NCBI RefSeq assembly: GCF_021049285.1
Contig: NZ_CP088017.1
Location: 4,165,380-4,229,379, forward strand
Source: Ruania halotolerans
GTDB lineage: Bacteria; Actinomycetota; Actinomycetes; Actinomycetales; Beutenbergiaceae
Direction of reading: 5' to 3'
DNA: 64,000 nucleotides
The position numbers were made by a program, and so were the translations under genes. Shown here piece after piece: positions 25,801 to 33,790 of this stretch (the first letter of the stretch is position 1; each line of letters opens with the position of its first letter). The notes below the pieces were generated by a model that worked only from the letters and a program-made list of their open reading frames with translations, ran no database searches and was not told the origin of the DNA.

Positions 25801-26591
25801 CGACCGCGACGACTCTCACCGCGAGCCCAGCGGGCGCCTTCCCGGCACCGGTGACGCTTTCCGCCACGGTCAGCCCGACCGACGGCGCGGGTACGGTCAC
25901 CTTCACCGCCGGTGGTGAGCCAATCGCGGAGTGTGCCGAGGTCGCGCTCACCGAGACCGACGAAGGCTGGACGGCGACCTGTGAGGTCACACCCCTGACC
26001 GCAGGTGAGCAGGAGTACGGCGCCGAGTTCTCCGGCACCGATGACTACCTGCCGTCCTCGGCCGCCACGACTGCCGACGTGGACAAGACCGCCACGACGC
26101 TCGCGGCCCTGGGTCCGGATGAGGCCACCGAGGGCGAGCCGGTCACGGTCAGCGTGCTGCTCACCGCTCCGACCGGGGAGGGCGCACCCACCGGTGACCG
26201 GGCCCGGTTCGGGGTGCCCACGGAGATCATCGGTGGTGGCGACGCCGCGGATGTCGACTTGTCCGGGCAGGAGGTCGCTTTCACCCTCGGCGACCAGACC
26301 TGCACCGGCGTCACTGATGCCGACGGGCGCGCGGAGTGCGAGATCACGCCGTTCGAGGTGGGCACCGTGGACCTGGTGGCCACCTTCGCAGGGACCGACG
26401 ATCTGGCCGCCTCGAGCAGCGCGGTGAGCCTCGTGGTCTCCGAAGCACCCACCAACCCGGCCGGCCCGCCGGCACATTCCGACGGTGACGACCTCCCCGC
26501 CACCGGCATCGCGCCAGCCGCTGCCGCCCTGGCCATCGGCGTCCTGCTGCTACTCGGAACCGTGCTGACGGTCCGCGCCCGGCAGGTGTGA
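22833..26591 (+). CDS. LPATG-anchored surface protein of Ig-like repeats
   Basis: 1252-residue surface protein. Signal peptide about 1-41 (ending APAQAA), three cadherin/VCBS-like beta domains to about residue 310 (pattern ANGSLDITNSGAFTYTPDSGYAGPDSFSYC), then about eight Ig-like Big_3_5 modules of roughly 95 residues (TTLT...GTVTFTAG...GC..I...C...LPVGE..I.ATYSG...Y). Each module has two cysteines spaced for an internal disulfide, unusual for this repeat class. The tail is LPATG, a membrane helix and RARQV, a sortase signal. Two modules are almost identical at DNA level (around 24730-24870 and 25312-25452). The ATG at 22833 follows GGGGG. Probable role: adhesion or cell-surface stalk; no enzymatic domain seen. 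Expressed alone, ended by a strong hairpin. Confidence 0.85.
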   Translation: MSVSTAPARAGASFTRIISSAVVAFLVLVGVVAIAAPAQAATPVAYGDTYGSPISTPINVPAPGVMSNDVAAAGYEVMVVEEELWPDSVLTVNADGSFTLDPRPGSAGEQYFSYCLAAGGTCVSNTERAYLYVGQPYLYSQSYQTLEGQALSVPASEGLLLDSGNITDEPLAVFATTGGSLNWSADGSFTFTPDAEFTGRATFVYCVLTGQGGCKSAPVTGSVAVYPALSDQSFSVEQDASYDGTLYPAASGGISYVGLVTASPANGSLDITNSGAFTYTPDSGYAGPDSFSYCLSIDGAACISGTSPVTATVTVTPAEISTTIALTGPASTRYGSPVVLEATVSPAPGSGTVTFREGGQTVSGCGAVHVTGGTAICTPSTPLPGEHTYVADYNGAGLYQASTSSPHTVDVVRALSTTTLTVDDDTPVWGESVMFTATVPDGATGTVAFATDEGALPGCGSVVLSDGTANCSAAFDVGEHDVTATYSGDATFDSSSDTIAIEALRRTTTLEFTGPQSGTVGEPLAVSALLTSDADPLEGIEVSFTLAGSSAADCTALTGDDGLATCELTVPSAGAVSVEISHEGTGYYLPNSVTEELQVGTASTTTTLTGTEEIVVGGMASLTATVSPTDGEGTVTFTAGADAIEGCEEIALADVEGAWTAECTTATLPVGENEIVATYSGTSNYLTSSDTATVEVLRAPATLTYTGDVTGVVGEPLVASADFDAAFGGLAPALEGFEVTFTFDGETCTGTTISPGSAECTFTPTAAQTSPVSVSFAGTTDITPAQTSEPVTIAAAPTTTEVTGPDAGEFTEPLTFTAQVAPTVGAGTVTFTAGEEVIDGCEEIALADVEGTWAAECTTATLPVGESMVTASYSGTADYEPSEGSTQVTVAPAPTALALEAPETVTVGEQVTLTGTLINAVDGAVLAGAALTFTWSGEECLATTDADGVATCAFDAVAVAQSGDVQVAYAGTDDFESSSASAGVEVLPAATATTLTASPAGAFPAPVTLSATVSPTDGAGTVTFTAGGEPIAECAEVALTETDEGWTATCEVTPLTAGEQEYGAEFSGTDDYLPSSAATTADVDKTATTLAALGPDEATEGEPVTVSVLLTAPTGEGAPTGDRARFGVPTEIIGGGDAADVDLSGQEVAFTLGDQTCTGVTDADGRAECEITPFEVGTVDLVATFAGTDDLAASSSAVSLVVSEAPTNPAGPPAHSDGDDLPATGIAPAAAALAIGVLLLLGTVLTVRARQV
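24730..25452 (+). repeat. Near-identical module pair inside the Ig-repeat gene
   Basis: A segment of about 140 bp centred on GCTGCGAGGAGATCGCGCTG at 24769 recurs at 25351, a spacing of 582 bp (194 codons, exactly two modules). Neighbouring modules are far less alike, so this pair reflects recent duplication or gene conversion. Confidence 0.7.
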
Positions 26592-26595
26592 TCTC

Positions 26596-26630
26596 CCCGC
26601 GGGAGAGTGGGAGCGCCCCTCTCCCGCGGG
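26596..26630. terminator. Strong bidirectional terminator hairpin
   Basis: Perfect 12-bp stem CCCGCGGGAGAG / CTCTCCCGCGGG with an 11-nt loop, between the convergent surface-protein and epimerase genes. Confidence 0.75.
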
Positions 26631-26652
26631 TGTAGCCGAGAGGCCAACGCGA

Positions 26653-27663
26653 TCAGCGCAGGCGGGTGAGTGCACTGAGGAGGTCCTCGGTGTGCCGGTC
26701 GGCCATTTCGACGATCCGATCCTCAGCGAGGCTCGCCGCCGTCAGCTCCGGCGGCGTCTGCGGCGCGCCCAGGACGTGCGGCATCGCCTGGATCGTCTCG
26801 GCGAGCATCGACGCCAGCGTGGCCGACGGTTCGTGACCGAGAACCCGCACAGCCTTCGCGCAGCTGTAGGGCCGGTGAAACCGGAACGGGTTCGCGATCC
26901 CCGCCTGCGCGATCACCGCGCCGGGAACGGAGACTGTGCGCAGGGGAACGCCGAGCAGGTCGGCGATCGTCGCGAAGTAGTGCCATTGCGTGGTGATCTG
27001 CGCTCCGACGGCGTTGAACACCTCGCCGTCGGCCGCCGGGTTGTCCATCGTGGCCAGGACCCAGGCGGCCACATCGACGGCGTGTACCGGTGTGGTCACC
27101 CCACGGCCGCCGTCGATCAGGGCGATCGGCAGCCCGGCGCGCAGCCGGGCGACGACGTGTTCCGTGCGACCCCACAAACCCGCGGTGCCGTAACCGCGGC
27201 CGAGCATGTGACTCGGCCGGATCACCGTTGCCCGGGGCCCGAGACCATCCAGGACGGTCCGTTCGGCCTCGGCTTTGCCCGCGGCGTAGTCAGAGGCGGG
27301 TGCGGGCGGGCGGGTCTCGGAGACCGGGGCCGCGCCGATGTCAGCGCCGTAGACATCGACCGAGCTGATCATGACCACACGCCGTGCGGCTCCGAACAGG
27401 TCGACCAACTGGCGGGCATGGGCGGGCGTGAAGCAGATGGCGTCCATGACGGCCTCTGGAGCGAACGCCTTCAATTCGCCCTCGTAGGCCTGCAGATTCT
27501 GGCGGTCGGCGCGCAGGAAGGTCAGTCGATCGGCATCCGCCGCCCGTTCCGCGAGCTGTCGCTGGCCGCGCGTGAGAACCATGACCTCATCGCCGCGTTC
27601 GAGGCAGGCTTGTGTTACACGGGAGGCGAACGCGCCCGTGCCGCCGAGAATCACCGTTCGCAT
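26653..27663 (-). CDS. NAD-dependent epimerase/dehydratase (extended SDR)
   Basis: 336-residue Rossmann-fold protein of the extended SDR group. The dinucleotide motif GGTGAFASR is at residues 8-16, an Asp/Glu-poor strand follows (DEVMVLTRG), and the mid-domain has VVMISSVDVYGADIGAAPVSE and, later, DYAAGKAEAE, i.e. the catalytic Tyr/Lys pair in YxxxK form (YAAGK). Such proteins act on nucleotide sugars or similar substrates, but without an operon partner the substrate is unknown. The ATG is well supported by AAGGAGA 7 nt upstream. It is convergent with the Ig-repeat gene and divergent from the metal importer operon. Confidence 0.82.
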   Translation of the reverse strand: MRTVILGGTGAFASRVTQACLERGDEVMVLTRGQRQLAERAADADRLTFLRADRQNLQAYEGELKAFAPEAVMDAICFTPAHARQLVDLFGAARRVVMISSVDVYGADIGAAPVSETRPPAPASDYAAGKAEAERTVLDGLGPRATVIRPSHMLGRGYGTAGLWGRTEHVVARLRAGLPIALIDGGRGVTTPVHAVDVAAWVLATMDNPAADGEVFNAVGAQITTQWHYFATIADLLGVPLRTVSVPGAVIAQAGIANPFRFHRPYSCAKAVRVLGHEPSATLASMLAETIQAMPHVLGAPQTPPELTAASLAEDRIVEMADRHTEDLLSALTRLR

Positions 27664-27767
27664 CCGAGGATCTCCTTCACTGTGAACACCTGAGATCCAT
27701 CATGGCGCACACCTGCACCGGCATCGACGGCGAGGTGCACTTGCGGAGTGAGGCGGAGCCAGGTTAT

Positions 27768-27787
27768 AACTTCGATACGCCGAAGTT
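27768..27787. promoter_or_regulatory. Dyad operator upstream of the metal importer operon
   Basis: AACTTCG-ATACGC-CGAAGTT is a perfect 7-bp inverted repeat 30 bp before the binding-protein start, overlapping a TTATAA that could be the -10. Position and symmetry fit a repressor site; the DtxR/MntR-type regulator at the far end of the operon is the candidate. Confidence 0.6.
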
Positions 27788-27817
27788 TCGTCTTCACACC
27801 GCCGAGGAGGGTATCTG

Positions 27818-28777
27818 ATGCCGATCGCCACGGCCCAGCTGGGAACTCCCATGGGGCTCGTCGTCGCCGGTGCCACCCTTGTTCTCGCCCTCACGGGCTG
27901 CGGGACAGCCGCTGGTTCGGACCGGGAGAACGATCCTCTGACCGTCTATGCCACCACCGGCTACCTGGCGGACGCCGTCGCGAACATCGCCCCTGAGGCC
28001 GAGGTGACCACGATGGTCGGACCGGGCGGGGATCCGCACACCTATCAGCCGTCCACCCGGGACATCCAGACGATCCAGTCCGCCGATGTCGTGTTCTGGA
28101 ACGGTCTGCACCTGGAAGCGCAGATGATCGACCAACTGAGCAGCCTTGGCGAGCGGCAGCTTGCCGTCGGGGACCTCCTCCCGGAGGACCTGCTGCTCGC
28201 GTGGCCGGACACCGACGCCGACGGGAACGCGCTGCACGATCCGCACGTCTGGAACAGTCCGGACGCCTGGATCCTGGTGGTCGGCTACGTGGCCGACAAG
28301 CTTGCCGAACTCGACCCCGACCATGCCCAGGAGTACCAGGGCAACGCCGAGGAGTACGCAGGCCAGATCGAGGCGGCCGCCACGGAGGTGGAAGATCTCT
28401 TGGCCGGCGTTCCCGAGCCGCGCATCCTGATCACCGGACATGACGCGTTCGCCTACTTCGGGCACGTGTATGACCTGGACGTGCGTGCGACCGACTTCAT
28501 CTCCACCACGGCGCAGCTCAGTCCCGAGGAGCTCAGCGAGCTGGCAGATCTGATCGTCGAGAACCAGGTGCCGGTGATCTTCCAGGACAACCAGGCCAAT
28601 CCCCAGGCGATCACCAGCCTGCAAGAGGCCACGGCGTCCCGTGGCTGGCAGGTCCAGATCTCCGGTGCAGAGCTCTACGCCGACTCCCTCGGCGCCGACG
28701 AGGATGTGGACACCTATCTGGAGGTGTTCACCCACAACGCCCGCGCCGTGGCCGACGCGCTCGTGGAGGACCAGTGA
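27818..28777 (+). CDS. mntA: Mn/Zn ABC transporter substrate-binding lipoprotein
   Basis: 319-residue cluster A-I (ZnuA/TroA/MntC) metal-binding lipoprotein. Lipobox LALTGC at about residues 24-29. Metal ligands are recognisable as His in DPHTYQPS, His in DPHVWNSPDAW, and acidic/other ligands in GHDAFAYFG and FQDNQANPQ; a His-rich zinc loop is absent, which favours manganese or iron over zinc. It is the first gene of a four-gene operon; each following gene overlaps by 4 bp. A perfect dyad covers its promoter. ATG 27818 follows GAGGAGGGTATCTG. Confidence 0.9.
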   Translation: MPIATAQLGTPMGLVVAGATLVLALTGCGTAAGSDRENDPLTVYATTGYLADAVANIAPEAEVTTMVGPGGDPHTYQPSTRDIQTIQSADVVFWNGLHLEAQMIDQLSSLGERQLAVGDLLPEDLLLAWPDTDADGNALHDPHVWNSPDAWILVVGYVADKLAELDPDHAQEYQGNAEEYAGQIEAAATEVEDLLAGVPEPRILITGHDAFAYFGHVYDLDVRATDFISTTAQLSPEELSELADLIVENQVPVIFQDNQANPQAITSLQEATASRGWQVQISGAELYADSLGADEDVDTYLEVFTHNARAVADALVEDQ

Positions 28778-29526
28778 GTGACCTGCCGACGGCATGCCGC
28801 ACCCGTGGGCTGAGCGTGGCCTACGGGGCAGAACCCGTGCTGCGCAACGTGGATCTGGAGGTTCCAGCCGGAGTGGTGATGGGCATCGTGGGCCCGAACG
28901 GGGCGGGGAAGTCCACGCTGATCAAGGCGATGCTCGGCCTGGTCCGCCCGTTGACTGGCACGGCGGAGTTCTTCGACCGGCCGCTGGCGCGCGTGCGCCG
29001 CCGGGTGGGCTATATGCCCCAGTCCACCAGCGTGGACTGGGATTTCCCGACGACGGTGCTGGACGTGGTCACGATGGGCACCTATGGCCGGCTCGGTTGG
29101 CTACGCCGCCCGGGGGCCGCCGAACGTGACCAGGCCTTCGCGGCGCTCGAGCAGGCCGGGATCGCCGAGCTCGCCGAGCGGCAGATCGGTGAACTCTCCG
29201 GTGGGCAGCGCCAACGCACCTTCCTGGCCCGCACCCTGGTGCAGGCACCCGACCTGCTCCTCATGGACGAGCCGTTCCAGGGGGTGGATGCGCGAAGCCA
29301 ACATGCGATCGTGGCGGTGCTGCACTCACTGCGGGAGCAGGGCCGCACCGTGGTGCTCGTCCATCACGACCTGGCGACGGTGCGCGACTACTGCGATCAC
29401 GTCACCCTGCTGAACCAGCGGGTGGTGGCCTCCGGACCGGCCGAAGAGTCGTTCACCCGGGAGAACGTCCGGATCGCCTACGAGGTGAGCGGGACGGGCG
29501 AGGCCTTCACCGAACTGATCTCATGA
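28774..29526 (+). CDS. mntB: Mn/Zn ABC transporter ATPase
   Basis: 250-residue ATPase of the metal importer. Walker A GPNGAGKST (about residue 41), Q-loop YMPQSTSVDWDFP, signature ELSGGQRQRTF and Walker B LLLMDEPFQGVD, with switch His in VVLVHHDLATV. The VDWDFP element after the Q-loop is characteristic of manganese/zinc importer ATPases (MntB/TroB/SitB group). Starts with GTG overlapping the binding-protein stop, and ends overlapping the first permease. Confidence 0.92.
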   Translation: MSDLPTACRTRGLSVAYGAEPVLRNVDLEVPAGVVMGIVGPNGAGKSTLIKAMLGLVRPLTGTAEFFDRPLARVRRRVGYMPQSTSVDWDFPTTVLDVVTMGTYGRLGWLRRPGAAERDQAFAALEQAGIAELAERQIGELSGGQRQRTFLARTLVQAPDLLLMDEPFQGVDARSQHAIVAVLHSLREQGRTVVLVHHDLATVRDYCDHVTLLNQRVVASGPAEESFTRENVRIAYEVSGTGEAFTELIS

Positions 29527-30458
29527 GCCTGCTGGAGTTCTTCGGCGACCACACCTACCGGATGGTGTTCGCCGGCACGGCGATCATCGGGTTGGTGGCG
29601 GGCGCTTTGGGCTCCTTCGCTTACCTACGCAAGCAATCCCTGATCAGCGATGTGATCTCGCACGCCGCACTCCCCGGAACCCTCGTGGCCTTCTTGGCCT
29701 CCGTCGTCGTGCTGGGCGCGGATGGGCGGAACATGATCGGACTGATCATCGGCGCAGTCGTGGTGGGCACTCTCGCGGTGCTTGGCGCGAACGGCATCGC
29801 CCGCACCACGAAGATCCGGATCGACACCGCGATGGCCATCTCGCTGACGGTGTTCTTCGGGATCGGGATGTTGCTGCTGCGGGTGATCGCGAACGGGACC
29901 TATCCGGGCAAGGGCGGCATCCAGGACTACCTGTTCGGCAACGCCTCCGTGATCACCTTCGCCGACCTGATCACGAGCGGAGGTGTGGGCGTGATCGCAC
30001 TGACGCTGATGGTGGTGTTCTGGAAGGAGTTCGCGCTGCGGACATTCGATCCGGACCATGCGAGTGTGCTCGGCTTCCGTGCGCCGGTGATCGACACCCT
30101 GATGTTCACCACCATCGTGATCGCCACCGTGGTCGGAGTCAAGGCGGTCGGCTTGGTGTTGATGGTCGCATTCGTGATCACGCCCCCAGCGGCCGCGCGG
30201 CAATGGACCCGGACCCTGCCGGGCATGGTGTGCCTGTCCGCGGCGATCGGTGCCATCGGTAGCGGGTTCGGGGCGTATCTGTCGATCGCGCTCGGGAACG
30301 TGCCGACCGGGCCCTTGATCGTGCTCACTCTGTTCGCGATCTTCCTGGTCTCGATCCTCGTCGCTCCGCGGCGCAGCGTGCTGATGCGCTCTCTGGCGCA
30401 ACGTCGCGCCCGAGCGGCGCTGCGGCGGGAACTGCTCACCGAAGCAGGTGCCGGATGA
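29523..30458 (+). CDS. mntC: Mn/Zn ABC transporter permease 1
   Basis: 311-residue ABC-3 family permease with eight or nine hydrophobic helices. Landmarks: GSFAYLRKQSLISDVISHAALPG (family motif of TroC/MntC/SitC), GTYPGKGGIQDYLFGNAS, and the coupling segment VKAVGLVLMVAFVITPPAAARQW. The C-terminus is long and Arg-rich (RSLAQRRARAALRRELL). It overlaps the ATPase and the second permease genes by 4 bp each. Two distinct permeases in one operon fit the TroCD/SitCD layout where the channel is a heterodimer. Confidence 0.9.
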   Translation: MSLLEFFGDHTYRMVFAGTAIIGLVAGALGSFAYLRKQSLISDVISHAALPGTLVAFLASVVVLGADGRNMIGLIIGAVVVGTLAVLGANGIARTTKIRIDTAMAISLTVFFGIGMLLLRVIANGTYPGKGGIQDYLFGNASVITFADLITSGGVGVIALTLMVVFWKEFALRTFDPDHASVLGFRAPVIDTLMFTTIVIATVVGVKAVGLVLMVAFVITPPAAARQWTRTLPGMVCLSAAIGAIGSGFGAYLSIALGNVPTGPLIVLTLFAIFLVSILVAPRRSVLMRSLAQRRARAALRRELLTEAGAG

Positions 30459-31351
30459 GCTTCGCGGTCGGGGTGCTCTTGCTCGCGGTGGTGACCGCCG
30501 TCGCCTGCGGGCTGCCCGGGGTGTTCGTGGTGCTTCGGCGCAGCTCCATGCTGGTGGACGCGATCGGCCATGCCGTACTGCCCGGGATCGTGGTGGGGTA
30601 TGCGCTCACCCAGAACCTCGATTCCCCGCTGCTGATCGTTGGGGCCGCGCTCGCGGGGCTGCTCGTGGCGGGAGGAGCGGAGTGGCTCGGCCGCACGGGC
30701 CTGCTCACCGGGGATGCGCCGCAGGGCCTGGTCTTCCCGGCCCTGTTCAGTGTGGGCGTGATCATGGTGACGCTGAACTTCGCAAATGTGCACCTAGACA
30801 CCCACGCCGTGCTCGTCGGCGACCTCAACCTGGCCGCGTTCGAGCACCTGATCATCGGCGGCCTCTCGCTCGGGCCCACCTATCTCTATGTGATGCTCGC
30901 GGTGCTGGCAGGCAATGCCGCCTTCATCGCCGCCCTGTATCCGCAGCTGAAGGCAACCACCTTCGATCCGCAGTTCGCCGCCGCGCTCGGGATCCGCACC
31001 GGCTGGATCAACACCGCGTTCATGTTCACCGTCTCGCTCACCGTCACTGCCGCATTCCATGCGGCCGGTGCGATCCTGGTGCTGGCGTTGGTGATCATCC
31101 CGCCCGCGACGGCTCATTTGCTGAGTCGCCGCCTACCGGTGCTGCTCGGGCTCACCGCAGTCATCGCCGCTGGCGGGGCCGCGGGCGGCTTCGGCATCGC
31201 GTACGTACTCGACGCCGCCACCAGCGCCGGGATGGCCGTCTTCTACGGGGCGATCTTCGCTGCCGTGCTGGCTGTGGTGAAGTGGCGCGAGCGCCGCCGG
31301 CACAGCGAACGTCGTCAGCGCGGGCAGGAACGCCTCAGCGTGCGGGCGTGA
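30455..31351 (+). CDS. mntD: Mn/Zn ABC transporter permease 2
   Basis: 298-residue ABC-3 permease, paralogue of the gene before it (motifs RRSSMLVDAIGHAVLPGIVV, GDLNLAAFEHL, and coupling AAGAILVLALVIIPPATAHLL). It completes the importer. Its 3' end overlaps the 3' end of the convergent regulator gene by 17 bp. The C-terminal tail is very basic (KWRERRRHSERRQRGQERLS), likely cytoplasmic. Confidence 0.9.
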   Translation: MSFAVGVLLLAVVTAVACGLPGVFVVLRRSSMLVDAIGHAVLPGIVVGYALTQNLDSPLLIVGAALAGLLVAGGAEWLGRTGLLTGDAPQGLVFPALFSVGVIMVTLNFANVHLDTHAVLVGDLNLAAFEHLIIGGLSLGPTYLYVMLAVLAGNAAFIAALYPQLKATTFDPQFAAALGIRTGWINTAFMFTVSLTVTAAFHAAGAILVLALVIIPPATAHLLSRRLPVLLGLTAVIAAGGAAGGFGIAYVLDAATSAGMAVFYGAIFAAVLAVVKWRERRRHSERRQRGQERLSVRA

Positions 31352-32012
31352 CCCAGACGGCGTCTGTAGCGGACCGTCCCAACGGAACCGCGCGTTCGCC
31401 GTCGGGCAGGAGCACATCGATCGAGTCCGAGTAGGGCGGACCGGGGCGCAGTTCAAGCACGGAGCCCACGCCCACCGTGTGCTCGGCGAAGAACTGCAGC
31501 AGCGCCGGGTCGTCGTCCGAGATCCGCTCCACCTGCACTCGAGCGCCCGGTTCCACCGAAGACAGGGCGACGGCGTCCGGCATCTCGATCGTGCCGTCCG
31601 CAGTGGGGATGGGATCACCGTGGGGGTCCCGCGCGGGGTGGCCCAGGTGAGCATCGATACGTTCCACCATGAAGTCCGAGACGGCGTGCTCGAGCGTTTC
31701 GGCCTCATCGTGCACCTGGTCCCAGGTGTAGCCGAGCACCTGAACGAGGAAGGACTCGATCAAGCGGTGCCGGCGCACCATCGCCAACGCGTGCGTGCGG
31801 CCCTGCGCAGTGAGCGTGATCGCCCCGTACGGTGCGTGCTCCAGCAGGCCCTGGTCGGTGAGCTTGCGGACGGCATCGGAGACGGTGGACAGCTTCACGC
31901 CTGCACGTGCGGCAATGCTCGACGGCGTGGTCGGTTCGTCGGACCACTCCTGGAGCGCCCAGATCGCCTTGAGATAGTTCTGCGCGCTCGCTGAGAGCTG
32001 GGAGACGGACAT
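31335..32012 (-). CDS. mntR: DtxR/MntR-family metal-dependent regulator
   Basis: 225-residue regulator of the DtxR family, three-domain type: N-terminal winged helix (PSSIAARAGVKLSTVSDAVRKLTDQGLLEH, about 28-60), metal-binding and dimerisation domain (MVRRHRLIESFLVQVLGYTWDQVHDEAETLEHAVSD, with the Glu/His ligands of the family), and a C-terminal SH3/FeoA-like domain. The ATG at 32012 (MSVSQLSASAQNYLK) is chosen since the family starts there; an ORF 17 codons longer covers a perfect dyad upstream. It is convergent with the importer genes and ends within mntD. Manganese-dependent repression of the importer is inferred from location; IdeR-like iron control is possible but the DNA sites are not iron boxes. 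Confidence 0.87.
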   Translation of the reverse strand: MSVSQLSASAQNYLKAIWALQEWSDEPTTPSSIAARAGVKLSTVSDAVRKLTDQGLLEHAPYGAITLTAQGRTHALAMVRRHRLIESFLVQVLGYTWDQVHDEAETLEHAVSDFMVERIDAHLGHPARDPHGDPIPTADGTIEMPDAVALSSVEPGARVQVERISDDDPALLQFFAEHTVGVGSVLELRPGPPYSDSIDVLLPDGERAVPLGRSATDAVWVTPAR

Positions 32013-32025
32013 GGGAAGACGGTAA

Positions 32026-32041
32026 CAAACACGAATGTTTG
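32026..32041. promoter_or_regulatory. Perfect dyad upstream of the DtxR/MntR-type gene
   Basis: CAAACA-CGAA-TGTTTG, a perfect 6-bp inverted repeat 13 bp before the regulator start codon. Suggests autoregulation or control by a second protein. Half-sites differ from those of the importer dyad (AACTTCG). Confidence 0.5.
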
Positions 32042-32224
32042 CCACCGACGAAGTCCCCATCACGGTCCTCCGACCCGGGTCGCCTAGCGCTCGCCTGTTG
32101 ACAGCCCCTCTCCCGACGCGACAAACTTACTACGTAAGGCGCGTAGTCCTGGCGCCTAGGTAGCGAAGGTTCTATCCCGCCACCACGTTGCGCCAGGTCC
32201 GGCGCTCAGACGAAGGAGACGCTC

Positions 32225-32599
32225 ATGCCGATGCCGCTGTGGTGGGGTCACATCAACAAGCGTGTGTTCAATCGACGCGCCGTCGAGAGCGGAAAGTGGC
32301 CGGTGCTGATCCACACCGGTCGCAGCTCCGGAACGACGTACCGCACACCTCTGGACGCCTTCGAGGTGGACGGCGGCTACCTCTTCGTCCTGGTGTATGG
32401 ATCGGGTGCGGACTGGGTGCGCAACGTTCGGGCGGCCGGGACTGCTCGGCTGCAGATCGACGGCAAGGAGATGGGGCTCGGTGCCCCGCGGCTGGTCGAC
32501 GAGGACGAGGCGTTCAGGGCGCTGCCGGCGGATGCGTCCCGCCCGCCGCGGTTCTTGCACATCACCGAGTTCCTTCGGATGGATCTTGTCAGCGGCTGA
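32225..32599 (+). CDS. Deazaflavin/nitroreductase-family (Ddn-like) protein
   Basis: 124-residue split-barrel protein of the F420/nitroreductase (Ddn) family, which bind flavin or deazaflavin cofactor F420 and reduce quinones or nitro compounds. Landmarks: WPVLIHTGRSSGTTYRTPLDAF (the family's LLLTT.GRKSG..R..PL), DGGYLFVLVYGSGADWVRNVRAAG and a C-terminal FLHITEFLRM. It is shorter than Ddn itself. ATG at 32225 with AAGGAGA upstream. The gene stands alone between the metal regulator and a strong terminator. In the 213-bp gap before it (32013-32224) I see only the dyad of the regulator and an imperfect CTACG...CGTAG repeat. Confidence 0.75.
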   Translation: MPMPLWWGHINKRVFNRRAVESGKWPVLIHTGRSSGTTYRTPLDAFEVDGGYLFVLVYGSGADWVRNVRAAGTARLQIDGKEMGLGAPRLVDEDEAFRALPADASRPPRFLHITEFLRMDLVSG

Positions 32600-32737
32600 G
32601 GAGGCCGCGCACTCCCGGAAGCTGACTACGTCGACGGCTATGCGTCGAGCTGGGACAGCATTCCGCGCACGGTGACGTATTCCAGTCGCCACGGTCAACC
32701 CTGGGTTCGCCGCGCAGACAGGGGTACGGCAGAACGA

Positions 32738-32776
32738 CGCTGGGCCGGCCAACCGAAATGGTTGACCGGCCCAGCG
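32738..32776. terminator. Bidirectional terminator hairpin
   Basis: CGCTGGGCCGG / CCGGCCCAGCG, 11-bp perfect outer stem continued by a second 5-bp stem (CAACC/GGTTG) after one mismatch, with loop GAAAT. It lies between the convergent Ddn-like and betaine-binding protein genes. Confidence 0.8.
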
Positions 32777-32793
32777 CGTGGTTCAGGTGGAGA

Positions 32794-33729
32794 TCACTCT
32801 CCGGGGGTACCCACCAGGTCCGGGTACTCCTCAAGCCACGCGGAGACGCCCGCGGCCGGCTCGCCCTCGTGGACGTTCACCACGGAGTCCTCGAGCGCGC
32901 CGTACTGCGCGTCGTCAAGCTCGATGCCGCCGATCCACTCGGCGACCTCCGGGTGCTCCTCGGAGAAGCCCTCGGTGGCGAGGAAGTGCAGCGCCTCGGC
33001 TTCACCGAGTGCACCTTCCGGGTCCTCCAGGTCGCGGACGCCGTACTCGGCGTTCGCCCAGAACGGACGCCACAAGGTGACGACGATCTCCTCTTCGGCC
33101 TGGATAGCACTGTCGAGTTCGGCGATCATGGCCGACGTGGAGGAGGTAGACAGGGAGAAGCCTGCCTCGTCCAGACCGTAGGTTGGGATGACGCTGTCCT
33201 GACTGGCCTCAGTCAGGCCGGCCCCGGGCTCAATCCCGACAATCTGACCGTCGAGTTCATCAACGTAGTCGGGCAGGTCGGCAATCGAGGTGATCTCGCT
33301 GTACTCCGGCACCGCCCAGGTCAGCTTGGCGTTGGGGTAGTAGGCGCCGAGATCCTCAATGCTGTCGCCGTACTCCTCCATATAGGTGGCGTGCGTGACT
33401 TCGGGCCACGCGGATGGGTAGATGTCTACGTCACCCTGGGCGAGCGCGGTGTAGAGCACGCCGGCCTCGTTCAGCTCTTCGTGCTCGACCGTATAGCCGG
33501 CCTCTTCGAGCTTGTTCTCGAGCAGGTAGGCCGTGCTCAGACCGTCAGTCCACGACGGGATATAGCCGAGGGTGATGGTGCCGAGGTCGTCACCGGTGTC
33601 TTCACCGCTGCCGCCTGTCGTGCCGCCGTCGCTGTCACCGCTATCACCGCACGCGGCGAGCGAGAGGCCAACGGCCGCGGTCGCGACGACTGCCGTGACC
33701 CGGCCACGACCTAGTAGTGAGTTTCGCAT
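32794..33729 (-). CDS. Glycine betaine/proline ABC transporter binding lipoprotein
   Basis: 311-residue OpuAC/ProX-type binding protein. Lipobox LSLAAC at about 23-28, followed by an acidic/Gly linker (GDSGDSDGGTTGGSGEDTG) and the domain start ITLGYIPSWTDGLSTAYLLENKLEEAGYTVE. The TrpXXXXXX pockets that box the trimethylammonium group are consistent with SWTDG, YPSAWPEVTH and TLWRPFWANA. ATG at 33729 follows AAGGAGA. It is the last gene of the ATPase-permease-binding protein operon, 61 bp after the permease, and is ended by a strong hairpin. Osmoprotectant uptake is the expected role. Confidence 0.9.
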   Translation of the reverse strand: MRNSLLGRGRVTAVVATAAVGLSLAACGDSGDSDGGTTGGSGEDTGDDLGTITLGYIPSWTDGLSTAYLLENKLEEAGYTVEHEELNEAGVLYTALAQGDVDIYPSAWPEVTHATYMEEYGDSIEDLGAYYPNAKLTWAVPEYSEITSIADLPDYVDELDGQIVGIEPGAGLTEASQDSVIPTYGLDEAGFSLSTSSTSAMIAELDSAIQAEEEIVVTLWRPFWANAEYGVRDLEDPEGALGEAEALHFLATEGFSEEHPEVAEWIGGIELDDAQYGALEDSVVNVHEGEPAAGVSAWLEEYPDLVGTPGE

Positions 33730-33790
33730 GTGATCTCCTTGGTTTCGACTACAAGTACTCGGTTTCGATCTCAACGGTGGCGTTAGCCCG

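Noticed and set aside
22833-26591. Large secreted enzyme
   Set aside because: All modules are beta-sandwich repeats of cadherin/Ig type; no catalytic domain seen between signal peptide and LPATG.
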